Source: Halorussus amylolyticus | GTDB lineage: Archaea; Halobacteriota; Halobacteria; Halobacteriales; Haladaptataceae | Reading direction: 5' to 3' | Length of the DNA: 64,000 nucleotides | NCBI RefSeq assembly: GCF_004143485.2 | Contig: NZ_ML974131.1 | Location: 397,749 to 461,748, forward strand | Part shown: positions 51,323-60,217 of the stretch, in pieces | How the letters are laid out: each line of letters opens with the position of its first letter | Numbering within the stretch: position 1 is the stretch's first letter | The notes under the pieces: generated by a model | The model's database searches: none | What the model was told of the DNA's origin: nothing | Seen by the model: the letters and a program-made list of their open reading frames with translations, nothing else | Program-made: the position numbers and the translations under genes

Positions 51323-51637
51323 TTACTCGCCGTCCGCCTTCTCGAACCGATGCAGAACGACCTCACTATCGTCGTCCCACTCGAAGTTGTCGTGCGCTCG
51401 GTTCAGCACCTCGCGGTACTGCTCCAAATCGGCCATTCCCTCGGCTTGCGCGTCCTCGTCGGTCAGGTCGCCCAATCGACGCTCCTGTACTTCGACCACC
51501 TCGAACGCCTCCCCGCTAATCTCGAAGCGGTCGCCCGTCTCGGCGTACTGGTCGCCGCGGTGAATCTGTGTCACGTCGCCCGCGAGCGCGCTGTCTCGCA
51601 TTCGTCCGTTCGGGAGCAGGGTGTCTGCGTCTACCAT
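51323..51637 (-). CDS. ASCH-domain-like small protein
   Basis: A 104-residue protein from ATG 51637 (MVDADTLLPNGRMRDSALAGDV). TQIHRGDQYAETGDRFEISGEAFEVVEVQERRLGDL is the ASCH-type barrel core (PUA-related, RNA-binding). It ends in a helix-rich acidic tail. A function in RNA or nucleotide binding is suggested by the fold only. It is close to the third dispersed repeat copy. Confidence 0.7.
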   Translation of the reverse strand: MVDADTLLPNGRMRDSALAGDVTQIHRGDQYAETGDRFEISGEAFEVVEVQERRLGDLTDEDAQAEGMADLEQYREVLNRAHDNFEWDDDSEVVLHRFEKADGE

Positions 51638-51698
51638 ATCGAAGAAGACGGACGCGACCGACAAAGTGGTTGGGGACTCCTGGCCTCCTCCCTCGGAC

Positions 51699-52064
51699 TT
51701 ATTCCTCGGCAATCCACCCGCCGAGCGCACCGGCAATCGCGCTTTCGAGGCCGAGAATTAGCGCGAGCAACACCCCGACGAGGAAGATGCTCCCGCCGAG
51801 CAGGGGGCCAAGCGGACCGAGACCGACAGTGCCGAGCGCCCCGGCCGCGATTCCGAGCACGACGGCGAGGACGACGCCGCCGATGGAGCCAGCGAGCAGG
51901 CCGTGCCACGCGCCGCCGCCGAAGCCGCCGCCCGCGATGTAGCCCGCGACGAAGCCGCCGAGCAGGCCCGCGGTGAGCTGGCCGAGTCCGGGGAAGACGA
52001 TGCCGAGCGTCCCCACCACTACTTGAATGACGAAGCCGACCGCGACCGCGTACCAGTTGGTCAT
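51699..52064 (-). CDS. DUF5518 membrane protein
   Basis: A 121-residue protein with four glycine/alanine-rich membrane helices (AVAVGFVIQVVVGTLGIVF, LTAGLLGGFVAGYIAGGG and so on) and the C-terminus GALGGWIAEE. The pattern is that of DUF5518 proteins of haloarchaea. No function is known. Confidence 0.8.
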   Translation of the reverse strand: MTNWYAVAVGFVIQVVVGTLGIVFPGLGQLTAGLLGGFVAGYIAGGGFGGGAWHGLLAGSIGGVVLAVVLGIAAGALGTVGLGPLGPLLGGSIFLVGVLLALILGLESAIAGALGGWIAEE

Positions 52065-52131
52065 CTCGTCTCAGTGTACGCTTCGCGCGGAGATAAGGCT
52101 GATTGCGGCCTCCAGTCGAACTCGATGCCCA

Positions 52132-52800
52132 CTACTCGAATTTCACGCCCACGTCGTGCATCCCCTCGTTCTCCATCGCGATGTTGATGAGCAGCGGCGT
52201 CAGCCCTTCGACCTCCGCGGCGTTCGCGATTCCGCCCGCCGAGAGCGCGCGAAGTCCCTCGATTTGCTCGGCGAGCGTCACCACGATGTCCACGGCGTCG
52301 TCGTTGTCGCCGACGACGAGGGTGTCGAGGTCGAGTTCCACGTCGAGATTGGCGAGGCGGTCGGCCGAGAGATTGTGGAACGCGCCGACCACAGGGACGC
52401 CGTCGGGCGCGGTGTCGGCGACCAGTTCGGTCACGCTCCCGGCCTTCGGGGGCTTGTAGTGGAAGCCGTCGTCGTCGCGCTTCATCCCGACCGCCGGGGT
52501 GACGAGCACGTCGGCGTCAGTGATGCGGTCGGCGACCGACTCGATAGTGTCCCGGACGTGGTAGGCGGGCACCGCGAGCACCACCACGTCGGCGCGGTCG
52601 GCCGCCATCTCGTTTCCGAACCCCTTGACCGTGCGCTCGACGCCGACGCTGTCGAGTTCGGTCTCGTACTCTTCGGCCTTGCCTCGCGCGCGCTCGGGGT
52701 CGCGAGACCCGACGAGAATCTCGTGGTCGGTGTCGCGCGCCCACCGGAGCGCGAGCGCCTGTCCGATGTCTCCCGTTCCGCCGAGAAGTGCGATTCGCAT
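52132..52800 (-). CDS. npdG: NADPH-dependent F420 reductase NpdG
   Basis: A 222-residue NADP:F420 oxidoreductase from ATG 52800. LLGGTGDIGQALALRWA is the NADP fold, ILVGSRDPERARGKAEEY recognises the 2'-phosphate, and VLVTPAVGMKRDDDGFHYKPPKAGS and VVGAFHNLSADRL match the family's F420-side motifs. It exchanges hydride between NADPH and F420. The C-terminus ALSAGGIANAAEVEGLTPLLINI is conserved. Confidence 0.93.
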   Translation of the reverse strand: MRIALLGGTGDIGQALALRWARDTDHEILVGSRDPERARGKAEEYETELDSVGVERTVKGFGNEMAADRADVVVLAVPAYHVRDTIESVADRITDADVLVTPAVGMKRDDDGFHYKPPKAGSVTELVADTAPDGVPVVGAFHNLSADRLANLDVELDLDTLVVGDNDDAVDIVVTLAEQIEGLRALSAGGIANAAEVEGLTPLLINIAMENEGMHDVGVKFE

Positions 52801-52836
52801 ACCCCACGTTCGACGCGGGGCCGGATTAAACATTCC

Positions 52837-53235
52837 TTACCGCGACGCCGACGGCGTTCCGAGCGCGGCCCGAAGCCTGTCGTAGCCGTCGCCCGACGCT
52901 CGGCGGGCGACTCGTAGTGCGACCAGCACCGTCACGACCCGGCCCGCGAGGTCGAGCGCAGTTTCGGGGGCGACCACGCGCTCGACCGTCCAGAAGCCGA
53001 CGAGCGAGACGCCGAACAGCGCGAGAAAGAACAGCGTGAGTCGGCCAGCGCCGTCGTGAGACGCCGTCTTCTGGTTCACGTACCAGCGCGCAATCGGAAG
53101 TCCGACAAGGAGAGACACCGCGGCGTAGGGCCAGAACGCAGTCGGGTTCGGCGCGACGAGCGCGCCGAACAGGATTGCGAGAAAGCCGCCGAGTCCGAGT
53201 GTCCACGCCGCGCGTTCGGCGTCTTGCCAGTTCAT
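52837..53235 (-). CDS. Small multi-span membrane protein, unknown
   Basis: A 132-residue protein with about four helices (LGGFLAILFGALVAPN, FWPYAAVSLLVGLPIARWYV, LFFLALFGVSLVGFWTVERVV, DLAGRVVTVLVALRVARRA). The first residues MNWQDAERAAWTLGLGG and the Arg-rich C-terminus suggest topology in-out. No family is recognised. Confidence 0.6.
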   Translation of the reverse strand: MNWQDAERAAWTLGLGGFLAILFGALVAPNPTAFWPYAAVSLLVGLPIARWYVNQKTASHDGAGRLTLFFLALFGVSLVGFWTVERVVAPETALDLAGRVVTVLVALRVARRASGDGYDRLRAALGTPSASR

Positions 53236-53271
53236 AGGTCAGCTATTGAACGCAATCTCGGAAAATTATTG

Positions 53272-54135
53272 CTATTCCAATATTTCTGGAAGCTCGTTGA
53301 CCGACGCCACGACCGCATCCGCACCTGCGTCCTCGTACTTCCGGCGGCCTTCCGCACCGGTCAAACCGCCGGTCAGCACGCCGACCCCGACGTACTCCCG
53401 GTCGGGGTCGGCCTCGGCGGCGTTTCGCGCGGTCTTCACGTCGTCCAAGGTGTCGCCGACGAACACGACCGAGTCGGCGTCGAATCGGTCGGCGAGGGTG
53501 ACGAGCGCGTGTGGGTGGGGCTTGCCCTCCTCCCAGTCGTCCATCGTGAACCGCCGGTCGTCGGGTACGCCGAGTCCGGCCCGGCGCTGGGCGATGTCGG
53601 CCTCGGCGGCGGGTCTGCCGGTCACGATTCCGAGGGGTCGGTCGGCGAGCGCGTCGAGAGTCGCGGGGTCGAGGATGACCGGTTCGTCGTGGATGAACCC
53701 CGGCGCGTCGATGTCGGGGGCCTCGCCCTCGATGTCCGAGTAGAGGTCCGCGCCGAGGTAGAGTTGCTGGAACACCGCCCGGAGGCGCTCGGTGTCCCAC
53801 GCCTCGCGAACGCGCTCGCGGGCACTGCCCGCGAGCGCGTCGTCCACGACCGATTCGGCGGCCGAGAGACCGCCGCCCGACTCTCGGATTCGGTCGGTGA
53901 AGGCGTCCACGTCGAGGTCGAGTCCCTCCCGGCGCGCGAGGACGTGAAGCGCCGCGGCGTAGGTGAGTTCCCAGTCGTTGTTGAAACCGCCCGCGTCCTT
54001 GAACGCCTGAATCTCGGCCTTCGCGATGGTGTCGCCGTAAACGCGCTCTATCGACTCCACGATTGCTCGCCGGTAGGAGTCGGCCACGTCCACGACCACG
54101 CCGTCGATGTCCAGCACGACCGCGTCTGCTTGCAT
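53272..54135 (-). CDS. HAD-type phosphatase (TIGR01548 family)
   Basis: A 287-residue HAD-superfamily protein from ATG 54135 ([25 protein letters not shown]). DIDGVVVDV is motif I with the nucleophile Asp, [10 protein letters not shown] is motif II, and [15 protein letters not shown] and [23 protein letters not shown] form motifs III and IV. It is associated with archaea; the substrate is unknown. A 14-bp-arm palindrome (53811-53839) codes for part of the cap domain ([10 protein letters not shown]). Confidence 0.85.
   Translation of the reverse strand: MQADAVVLDIDGVVVDVADSYRRAIVESIERVYGDTIAKAEIQAFKDAGGFNNDWELTYAAALHVLARREGLDLDVDAFTDRIRESGGGLSAAESVVDDALAGSARERVREAWDTERLRAVFQQLYLGADLYSDIEGEAPDIDAPGFIHDEPVILDPATLDALADRPLGIVTGRPAAEADIAQRRAGLGVPDDRRFTMDDWEEGKPHPHALVTLADRFDADSVVFVGDTLDDVKTARNAAEADPDREYVGVGVLTGGLTGAEGRRKYEDAGADAVVASVNELPEILE
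53811..53839. repeat. Perfect palindrome in the HAD gene (14-bp arms, 1-nt loop)
   Basis: CGCGCTCGCGGGCA, C, TGCCCGCGAGCGCG. It encodes a helix of the cap domain and is in frame. Confidence 0.85.
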
Positions 54136-54218
54136 GCGTGGGGGTAGTGAACCGGCGTTCAAGGGTCTTGCGACGCGTAATCGGAACGTTCAGAACGAAT
54201 CCGGCCGCCAGTAGGCGT

Positions 54219-54491
54219 GTGACACGAACCGTTGACGACCTCCGGAACGAGATTCGCCAGGCAGTCGGGAGATACGAGCGCGTCGAATCGACCGCCTTCA
54301 CCAAGGAAGCCCTCGCCGCAATCTGCGACGCCGTGAGCTACGATATCGAGACGAACCGCCTTCCCGCCAAGTCGGAGATGCGAGCAGGTATCCTCTGGAA
54401 AATCGGCGTCGCAGACGACCCGGAGAGCGCGAAGCGACCCTTCCGGAAGGCGGAACTCGAAGCTATCGCGGACGCGCTCGGAATCGAGTAG
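54219..54491 (+). CDS. Small haloarchaeal protein, unknown
   Basis: A 90-residue protein starting at GTG 54219 (VTRTVDDLRNEIRQAVGRYERVESTAFTKEAL). It is helix-rich: AICDAVSYDIETNRLPAKSEMRAGILWKIGV then KRPFRKAELEAIADALGIE. No known domain is recognised. An earlier in-frame ATG (54063) lies inside the HAD gene's antisense strand and gives an Arg-rich head, so GTG 54219 is preferred. Confidence 0.6.
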   Translation: MTRTVDDLRNEIRQAVGRYERVESTAFTKEALAAICDAVSYDIETNRLPAKSEMRAGILWKIGVADDPESAKRPFRKAELEAIADALGIE

Positions 54492-54511
54492 TCGATTATC
54501 CTCATTGAGTG

Positions 54512-55297
54512 TCAGTCGTCCTCGCGCGCCCCCTTCACCTGCGCGACGTGGCTCAGCGTGACCAGACCCAGACCTCCGACGAGGTTCCCGGCGGTGACGA
54601 CGGCCGTCGTCCCGACCAGCGCGCCGACCCCGACGTTCGCACCGAGGAACACGCCGAACAGGACGTGAAGTATCGTGACGACCACGTGGTCGAAGGGGCC
54701 GAGCGTCAGCAGGACGCCCACGATGTACGCCATCGCGATTCGGCTCCCGACGCTGTTGACCGCCGCCAAGAGAAACGACAGCAGCGAGACGAGTGCGCCT
54801 CCGGTGATGGCCTTCACGAACTCGGCGGACGGTTCACGGCGGACGATTTCCTCGGCGGTCGTGACGAGGACGTGGGGCGTCCCCGACGGAAGCGCGCCTT
54901 CGACCGACAGGAGGGCCACGAGGAGCGCGCCGCCGACGAGGTTGAACGCGAACGTGAGCGTCCAGAGCCGAACCAGCGGGCCGACCAGCCACGACTCCGA
55001 TTCGTCGGCCGCTTTCGCGACCGGGTCGAAGAAGTTCTCGTTGAACAGTTCGGCCCGGCCGACGACCAGAAACACGACCCCGGTGCCGAACGCGAGCGCC
55101 CCTGCGACTGGGGCGACCTCGTCGAACTCGGGTTCGACCGCGGCCTCCACGATGCCGAGCGCGGCCATCCCGAAGACGATGGTGAATCCCGCGATGAAAC
55201 TGGTCGAGACGAGTTCGAGCAACGACTGGTCGAGGCGGCGCTCGCCCTCGGCGACCGCTCGGTCGAAGATTTCTGCGGGGTCGGGCGCGACCGACAC
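54512..55297 (-). CDS. Formate/nitrite transporter (FocA/NirC family)
   Basis: A 261-residue protein with six helices of the FNT fold: ELVSTSFIAGFTIVFGMAALGIVEAAV, then VFLVVGRAELFNENFFDPV, WLVGPLVRLWTLTFAFNLVGGALL and the C-terminal helices through VVTAGNLVGGLGLVTLSHVAQVKG. AELFNEN and TAGNLVGG are family-conserved. It would move formate, nitrite or similar anions. Substrate is not shown. Confidence 0.88.
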   Translation of the reverse strand: MSVAPDPAEIFDRAVAEGERRLDQSLLELVSTSFIAGFTIVFGMAALGIVEAAVEPEFDEVAPVAGALAFGTGVVFLVVGRAELFNENFFDPVAKAADESESWLVGPLVRLWTLTFAFNLVGGALLVALLSVEGALPSGTPHVLVTTAEEIVRREPSAEFVKAITGGALVSLLSFLLAAVNSVGSRIAMAYIVGVLLTLGPFDHVVVTILHVLFGVFLGANVGVGALVGTTAVVTAGNLVGGLGLVTLSHVAQVKGAREDD

Positions 55298-55354
55298 GCT
55301 TCACTCGTCGGTCGGATTTCGGAAAAACGTCGTGGCAGGCCCGCCAGCCGGAGA

Positions 55355-55906
55355 CTACTGCAGTACGCCCATCGAGATGACCGCGACGAACAGCAAGCCG
55401 AGCGCGTATATCGCGTCGAGCCAGAAGAAACTCAGCAGATTGGCGACGTAGATAACCGCAACGACCGGCAAGGCGAGCAACACGAGCGGCGCACTTCGCC
55501 ACTCGCGCTTGGTTCGGTTCCAGATGGTCTCCGCGTCGCCGGTACTCGGGAAAGCGTGCATTCCGACGCTCGCACCGAGCCACAGCAAGCCGTAGGCGGG
55601 CGCGCCGAACTGGTCGACGTAGAGTCCGCTTCCGTCGGGTTTCCCCCAGAGAAGCGCGAGCGCTCCGAACAGTCCCAACGCCAGCGCGGTGTTCAGGACG
55701 AACGGCGCGACGCTGACGGCGAGCGAGGCGCGAAAGCGCTCGGGTTCGTCGTGGAGGACGTACCCGGCGGGATTGCCGACTCGGAAGTAGCAGACCTCGG
55801 CGACTGGAATGTCGTAGCGGTCGCAGACCTTTTTGTGGGCGAACTCGTGGACGACGACGCCGGGGAACGTCACGAGACTTATCAGGAACCCGGGAATGAT
55901 GAGCAT
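55355..55906 (-). CDS. M50-like membrane metalloprotease
   Basis: A 183-residue protein with four to five helices. VVHEFAHKKVCDRYDIPVAEV contains the HEFAH zinc motif. The protein is much shorter than typical M50 proteases and lacks a clear PDZ domain, so it resembles the small M50/DUF3267-type proteins. Intramembrane cleavage is possible; the target is unknown. It precedes the FNT transporter on the minus strand. Confidence 0.75.
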   Translation of the reverse strand: MLIIPGFLISLVTFPGVVVHEFAHKKVCDRYDIPVAEVCYFRVGNPAGYVLHDEPERFRASLAVSVAPFVLNTALALGLFGALALLWGKPDGSGLYVDQFGAPAYGLLWLGASVGMHAFPSTGDAETIWNRTKREWRSAPLVLLALPVVAVIYVANLLSFFWLDAIYALGLLFVAVISMGVLQ

Positions 55907-56024
55907 ACCGCGAACGTTTCATCTCGAAGTAATAAAGTTAGGTTTCATTATCGTCGGCGATAATTTCCTCGATTCGCGTCCGAACGTCCGATTCGCTCAC
56001 TGCGGACGCGCTACTCTTGCGCCA

Positions 56025-56414
56025 TTATTCTCGCGCCACGAACACCGTGTCGCCCGGAATCGTCTCGCGCTCGACGGGAACCGCGGGCTGGTCGCCGCCC
56101 AGGGTGGTGAACAGCAACGCGGCGTCGGCCCGGCGCGCGAGGTCGCGCGCCGGGCCGTGAAGTTCGGGCGGGAAATTCAGCGCGTAGATGGCGTCGGCGT
56201 CCCGATAGACCGCGAGGTCGGGGTCGAAAACGTCGTCCGCGACGAACGCGACGCCCGCCGGGACTTCTCGGGGATGGACGTCGGTCGCGGTCACCGTCTT
56301 TCCGGCGTCGGCGAGCGCGGCCGCCACGTCGGTCCGGCGGCCGATTCCGACCTCCACGAGCGTCTCGAACCCCGAGAGGCGGTCGGCGAGGGCGTCGCGG
56401 GTGTGTGGGTCCAC
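56025..56414 (-). CDS. UPF0146 family protein
   Basis: A 129-residue protein read from GTG 56414 (DPHTRDALADRLSGFETLVEVGIG). RRTDVAAALADAGKTVTATDVHPREVPAGVAFVADDVFDPDL is the conserved core of a Rossmann-like methyltransferase-related fold, and DAIYALNFPPELHGPARDLARRADAAL follows. UPF0146 has no known function. A 15-bp-arm palindrome (56126-56157) lies in the coding region at the GPARDLARRAD segment. It overlaps nothing and is divergent from the archaemetzincin. Confidence 0.8.
   Translation of the reverse strand: MDPHTRDALADRLSGFETLVEVGIGRRTDVAAALADAGKTVTATDVHPREVPAGVAFVADDVFDPDLAVYRDADAIYALNFPPELHGPARDLARRADAALLFTTLGGDQPAVPVERETIPGDTVFVARE
56126..56157. repeat. Perfect palindrome inside the UPF0146 gene (15-bp arms, GG loop)
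   Basis: CGGCCCGGCGCGCGA, GG, TCGCGCGCCGGGCCG. It encodes an Arg/Ala-rich stretch of the protein. Confidence 0.88.
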
Positions 56415-56453
56415 GGCGGGAAGTTTATGGGCCGCTCGCGCATAGTGGTTCCT

Positions 56454-56975
56454 ATGCTCGTTGATGTCGTCCCAGTCGGGGACGTTTCCGCGCAGGTCAA
56501 GCGGCAGGCCTCGGCCGCGCTCCGCTCTGTCTACGACTGCGAGGTCACGATTCACGAATCCCAGTCGGTCCCCACCGGGGCCCACGACGAGAAACGCGAC
56601 CAGTACCGGGCCGAGGAGTTCATCGAACTCGCGGGCCGAATCGGGTCGGGCGCGAAGAACATCGCCATCACGCCTAAGGACCTGTTCTACCGCAGACGAA
56701 ACTACGTCTTCGGTCTCGCCTACCTCGACGGCAAGGGGAGCGTCATCTCGACCTACCGACTCCAGACCTCCAGCGACGGCGGCTTCTCGAATCGGAGCGC
56801 GAGCGACATCTTCTCCGACCGGGTTCGCAAGGAGGTCGTCCACGAAATCGGCCACACGATGGGTCTCGAACACTGCGACAACAAGCGGTGCGTGATGAAC
56901 TTCTCGCCCACCGTCCGAGAGGTGGACGTGAAAGAGGAGAATCTCTGCGGGTCGTGTCAGCGAATCGTTCTATGA
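56454..56975 (+). CDS. amzA: Archaemetzincin (AMZ metalloprotease)
   Basis: A 173-residue zinc protease: MLVDVVPVGDVSAQVKRQAS is the archaeal head, then KNIAITPKDLFYRRRNYVFGLAYLDGKGSVISTYRL. The zinc motif HEIGHTMGLEHCDNKRCVMNFS, with the Met-turn Met, is followed by CGSCQ, giving the family's extra Cys zinc site. It degrades peptides; substrates are unknown. It is divergent from the UPF0146 gene. Confidence 0.94.
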   Translation: MLVDVVPVGDVSAQVKRQASAALRSVYDCEVTIHESQSVPTGAHDEKRDQYRAEEFIELAGRIGSGAKNIAITPKDLFYRRRNYVFGLAYLDGKGSVISTYRLQTSSDGGFSNRSASDIFSDRVRKEVVHEIGHTMGLEHCDNKRCVMNFSPTVREVDVKEENLCGSCQRIVL

Positions 56976-58274
56976 GCGGAGTCGGCGAAGCCAGCCCACG
57001 CCGCGCCACCTGAGTCCTTCGATTCCTGCTCCGAGGAGCGCCAGCACGCTCACGAACAGCGGAATCGCCTGCTCGCCGAACCCGGTCGGCAGGACGTACT
57101 TGGTTATCGAGACGCCGTAGTTCAGATACTGCTCGACTATCCACCGATTCTCCTCGGCGTCTGCGAGTCCCGCATCGTCGGCGGTGGGTCGGTCGCTGCT
57201 CCCCTCGCCGGGAAGTCGGTCGGCCTCGTAGGGCAGGCCGCCCGTTTTCACGGCCCACACGATTTCGCCCTCCTCGTTCACCTGCACCACGCGGTCGTTG
57301 TACGAGTCGGTGACGAGCGTGTGCCCGTTCGGCTGTCGGTCGGCGTCCCGGGGCCACTGGAGCGTGCCGCTCCCGCCGAACGTCCAGACGACTTCGCCGT
57401 CGGCGTTCATCTCGACGATACGGTCGTGTTCGCTGTCGGCCACGAGCAGGTGGTCGTCGGCCAGCCTGTCGGGGTTGTGCTGCTCGTGGAGAATCTCACC
57501 CTCCTCGTGGTAGTCGTCCGGTCCGACCACGGGTTCGACGCTCACCGAGCCGTCGTCTTCGACGTGGAGTTCGGCCACGGTGTCGAAGTTTCGGAGGCTA
57601 ATCTGGAACACGCCGGGTTCGAGTCGGTCCACGTCGTTGACGTGGGTCCAGTCGCCCTCGGGACCTATCTCGTCGGGGCGCTCGTAGTCGTCGGTGGCGT
57701 ACCACTCCCAGACGATGTCCTTCGATTCGTTCACCGCGAACACGCGGTCGTTGCCCATGTCCACCATCACCCAGTGGTCTTCGCCGTCCACGGTGTAGTG
57801 GTCGGCGTCGTGGAGTTCGTGTTCGTGAAGCTCCACGTCGTACCACGCGTACTCCCACACCGTGTCGTTGGTCGATTGCTCGACGATTCGGAGGCTGTTG
57901 CGGACGCAGTTAGTGTACCCGTCGTTCTGATACTCCTCGGGACAGTCGGCGTCGGGAATCTCCTCCGCGGTCGAAATCTGGATGCGGTCGGGACCCAGCG
58001 CCTCCACGTCGAACACGTCGTCGGTCTCGTCGTACTCCCAGACGACCTCGCCCTCGGGCGACACCTCGATGGCTCGTCCCTCGTCCTGATACCCCTGCAA
58101 CGCGACGAGAGTGTTGTTTTCGGGCGAGTGGTCGTTCACCGTCAGTTGGGGATACGCCGGGGCCGAGAGGACGCCGACGGTCGCGACTGCGAGACAGACC
58201 ACCGCGAGGCACGCGAACAGCTTTGCGCGCCTCTCGTGGCCGGTGCCGAACCAGACTAAGAGGACACGTATCAC
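56970..58274 (-). CDS. Arylsulfotransferase-like beta-propeller protein
   Basis: A 434-residue exported or anchored protein: an N-terminal helix (LFACLAVVCLAVATVGVL) precedes a large beta-propeller. Segments TLVALQGYQDEGRAIEVSPEGEVVWEYDETDD, HELHDADHYTVDGEDHWVMVDMGNDRVFAVNE, GDWTHVNDVDRLEPGVFQISLRNFDTVAEL and RDADRQPNGHTLVTDSYNDRVVQV match ASST-type propellers. The last 60 residues carry a C-terminal membrane helix. Sulfotransfer activity is not proven here; the conserved His are present. Confidence 0.75.
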   Translation of the reverse strand: MIRVLLVWFGTGHERRAKLFACLAVVCLAVATVGVLSAPAYPQLTVNDHSPENNTLVALQGYQDEGRAIEVSPEGEVVWEYDETDDVFDVEALGPDRIQISTAEEIPDADCPEEYQNDGYTNCVRNSLRIVEQSTNDTVWEYAWYDVELHEHELHDADHYTVDGEDHWVMVDMGNDRVFAVNESKDIVWEWYATDDYERPDEIGPEGDWTHVNDVDRLEPGVFQISLRNFDTVAELHVEDDGSVSVEPVVGPDDYHEEGEILHEQHNPDRLADDHLLVADSEHDRIVEMNADGEVVWTFGGSGTLQWPRDADRQPNGHTLVTDSYNDRVVQVNEEGEIVWAVKTGGLPYEADRLPGEGSSDRPTADDAGLADAEENRWIVEQYLNYGVSITKYVLPTGFGEQAIPLFVSVLALLGAGIEGLRWRGVGWLRRLRS

Positions 58275-58400
58275 TAAGTGGGGCTATGCATGCACGAACG
58301 AAAACCGTTCGGTTCTTCGTTGACTCCGACAGCCTCCTGCCCGGCGCGCAGGAACAGTCAAAAGCCGAGAGAAGAACCGTTCCCACCGAAAACCGAGTTT

Positions 58401-60215
58401 TCAGGGCGCGTAGTAGTACTCGCCCTGCTTCTTCTGCTGTTTGTCCAACTGACTGCCCGGCTTGTTGATGCGCGGGCGGCCGACGTTCTCGTCGCGCCGG
58501 AAGGTGATATCGAGGTTGGCGAGGAAGTCGTTCATCCCCTCGCGCATCTCCTTGGGTTTGCTCGCGCGGCCGCGAACGGCGGGTTCGCCGTCGAACACCA
58601 TCAGGCGGTCGGCGAGCAGGTCCATCAAGTAGATGTCGTGGTCGATGACCAGCACGGTGGCGTCCTGCTGTTCGGCGAACCGCCGGATGGCGCGGGTCGC
58701 GCGCACCCGCTGTTCGACGTCGAGGTACGCCGAGGGTTCGTCGAGCAGGTAGAGGTCCGCGGACTTCGAGAGGCAGGCCGCGATGGCGACTCGCTGGCGC
58801 TCGCCGCCCGAGAGGTCGGTGAGGTTCTGCTCCATGATGCGCTCTAACTGGAGCGGTTGGGCGATTTCGGTGTTCCAGTACGACGACCCCACGCGGTCGG
58901 TGATCGAATGCATGAACGCGTCCACGCGCATCGGCTGGTCGATTTCGATGTACTGGGGCTTGTACGCGATGTCGAGGCTGAAATCGAGTTCGCCTTCATC
59001 GGGTTCGAGTTGGCCCGCCAGCAGTTTCGCGAGCGTCGATTTCCCGATGCCGTTCGGGCCGACGACGCCCAGCACTTCGTTCTCGCGAATCGCGCCGCCC
59101 TCCACGTCGAGACCGAACTCCCCCTCGCCGTAGGACTTCGAGAGGTCGGGGTACTCGACGAGGGTGTCGGCGCGCGTGACCTGCCGCGGTGCGTGCTCCT
59201 CGAACTCGATGGCGTTCGGCCGGATGCGCATGTTCTCGTTGTCGAGGTAGCCTTCGAGATACTCGTTGATGCCGTTCCGAACCGATTTCGGCGAGGTGAT
59301 GACACCGTACGCGCCGGGTTCACCGTACGCGACGTGGAGATTGTCGGCCACCAAATCGAGGATGGCGAGGTCGTGTTCGACCACGAGTATCGACTTGCCG
59401 TGTTCCTCGGCCATCTCCTGAATCAGGCGCGCGGCGGCCACTCGCTGGCTGATGTCGAGGTACGGCGTGATTTCGTCGATGAAGTAGAAGTCGGCGTCGC
59501 GGGCGAGCGCGGCCACGAGCGCGACCCGCTGGAGTTCGCCGCCCGAGAGGCTGTCGATGGACTGGTCCATCACGTGCTCGATTTCGAGGCGGGAGAGCAG
59601 GTCGTCGAGGACGCCGCGCTCGTCGGTGTTTTCGAGCAGGGCGGAGGTCGGGCCGTCGAATCGGTCGGGAATCTTATCGACGTACTGGGGCTTGCGAGCC
59701 ACGCTCACGCCGCCGTCCTTGACCGAATCGAGGTAGTCCTGTAGCTCGGTGCCCCGGTAGGCGTCGAGGACCGCCTCCCACCCCGGCGGGTCGGCGTACT
59801 CGCCGAGGTTGGGCGCGAGTTCGCCCGCGAGAATCTTCACGGCCGTCGTCTTCCCGATGCCGTTCGGGCCGAGGATGCCCGTGACCTGTCCCTCCAGCGG
59901 GACCGGCAGGCCGTACAGCGAGAAGGCGTTCTCGCCGTAGCGGTGGACCGGTTCGTCCTGCAACTCCTGGGGGAGATTGATGATTTCGATGGCGTCGAAC
60001 GGGCACTTCTCGACGCAGATACCGCAGGTCTCGCCGAGACAGATTTCCTCGCTGATGTGAATCTGGTCGGGACCCCCTTCGTCGGCGTCTTCGCCCCGGA
60101 GCGTGATGCACTCCTTGCCGGTGCGGTTCGGCGGGCAGTAGTTCTTGCACTCGTAACTGCACCGGTCTGGCTGACACCGTTCGAGGTCCACGACCGCGAT
60201 GCTGTCGTCCGCCAT
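58401..60215 (-). CDS. abce1: ABCE1/RLI ribosome-recycling ATPase
   Basis: A 604-residue protein. The Fe-S cluster head has CQPDRCSYECKNYCPPNR and LGETCGICVEKCPFDAI (two 4Fe-4S sites). Two ABC domains follow: GPNGIGKTTAVKILAG with LSGGELQRVALVAALARD, and GPNGIGKSTLAKLLAGQ with LSGGERQRVAIAACLSKS. The hinge follows each. It splits ribosomes after termination. Start ATG 60215 excludes a long, odd N-terminal frame. Confidence 0.97.
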   Translation of the reverse strand: MADDSIAVVDLERCQPDRCSYECKNYCPPNRTGKECITLRGEDADEGGPDQIHISEEICLGETCGICVEKCPFDAIEIINLPQELQDEPVHRYGENAFSLYGLPVPLEGQVTGILGPNGIGKTTAVKILAGELAPNLGEYADPPGWEAVLDAYRGTELQDYLDSVKDGGVSVARKPQYVDKIPDRFDGPTSALLENTDERGVLDDLLSRLEIEHVMDQSIDSLSGGELQRVALVAALARDADFYFIDEITPYLDISQRVAAARLIQEMAEEHGKSILVVEHDLAILDLVADNLHVAYGEPGAYGVITSPKSVRNGINEYLEGYLDNENMRIRPNAIEFEEHAPRQVTRADTLVEYPDLSKSYGEGEFGLDVEGGAIRENEVLGVVGPNGIGKSTLAKLLAGQLEPDEGELDFSLDIAYKPQYIEIDQPMRVDAFMHSITDRVGSSYWNTEIAQPLQLERIMEQNLTDLSGGERQRVAIAACLSKSADLYLLDEPSAYLDVEQRVRATRAIRRFAEQQDATVLVIDHDIYLMDLLADRLMVFDGEPAVRGRASKPKEMREGMNDFLANLDITFRRDENVGRPRINKPGSQLDKQQKKQGEYYYAP

Positions 60216-60217
60216 GA

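Noticed and set aside
51191-51976. A 261-residue plus-strand frame after the third repeat copy
   Set aside because: It runs antisense to the ASCH-like and DUF5518 genes and becomes Arg-rich and repetitive.
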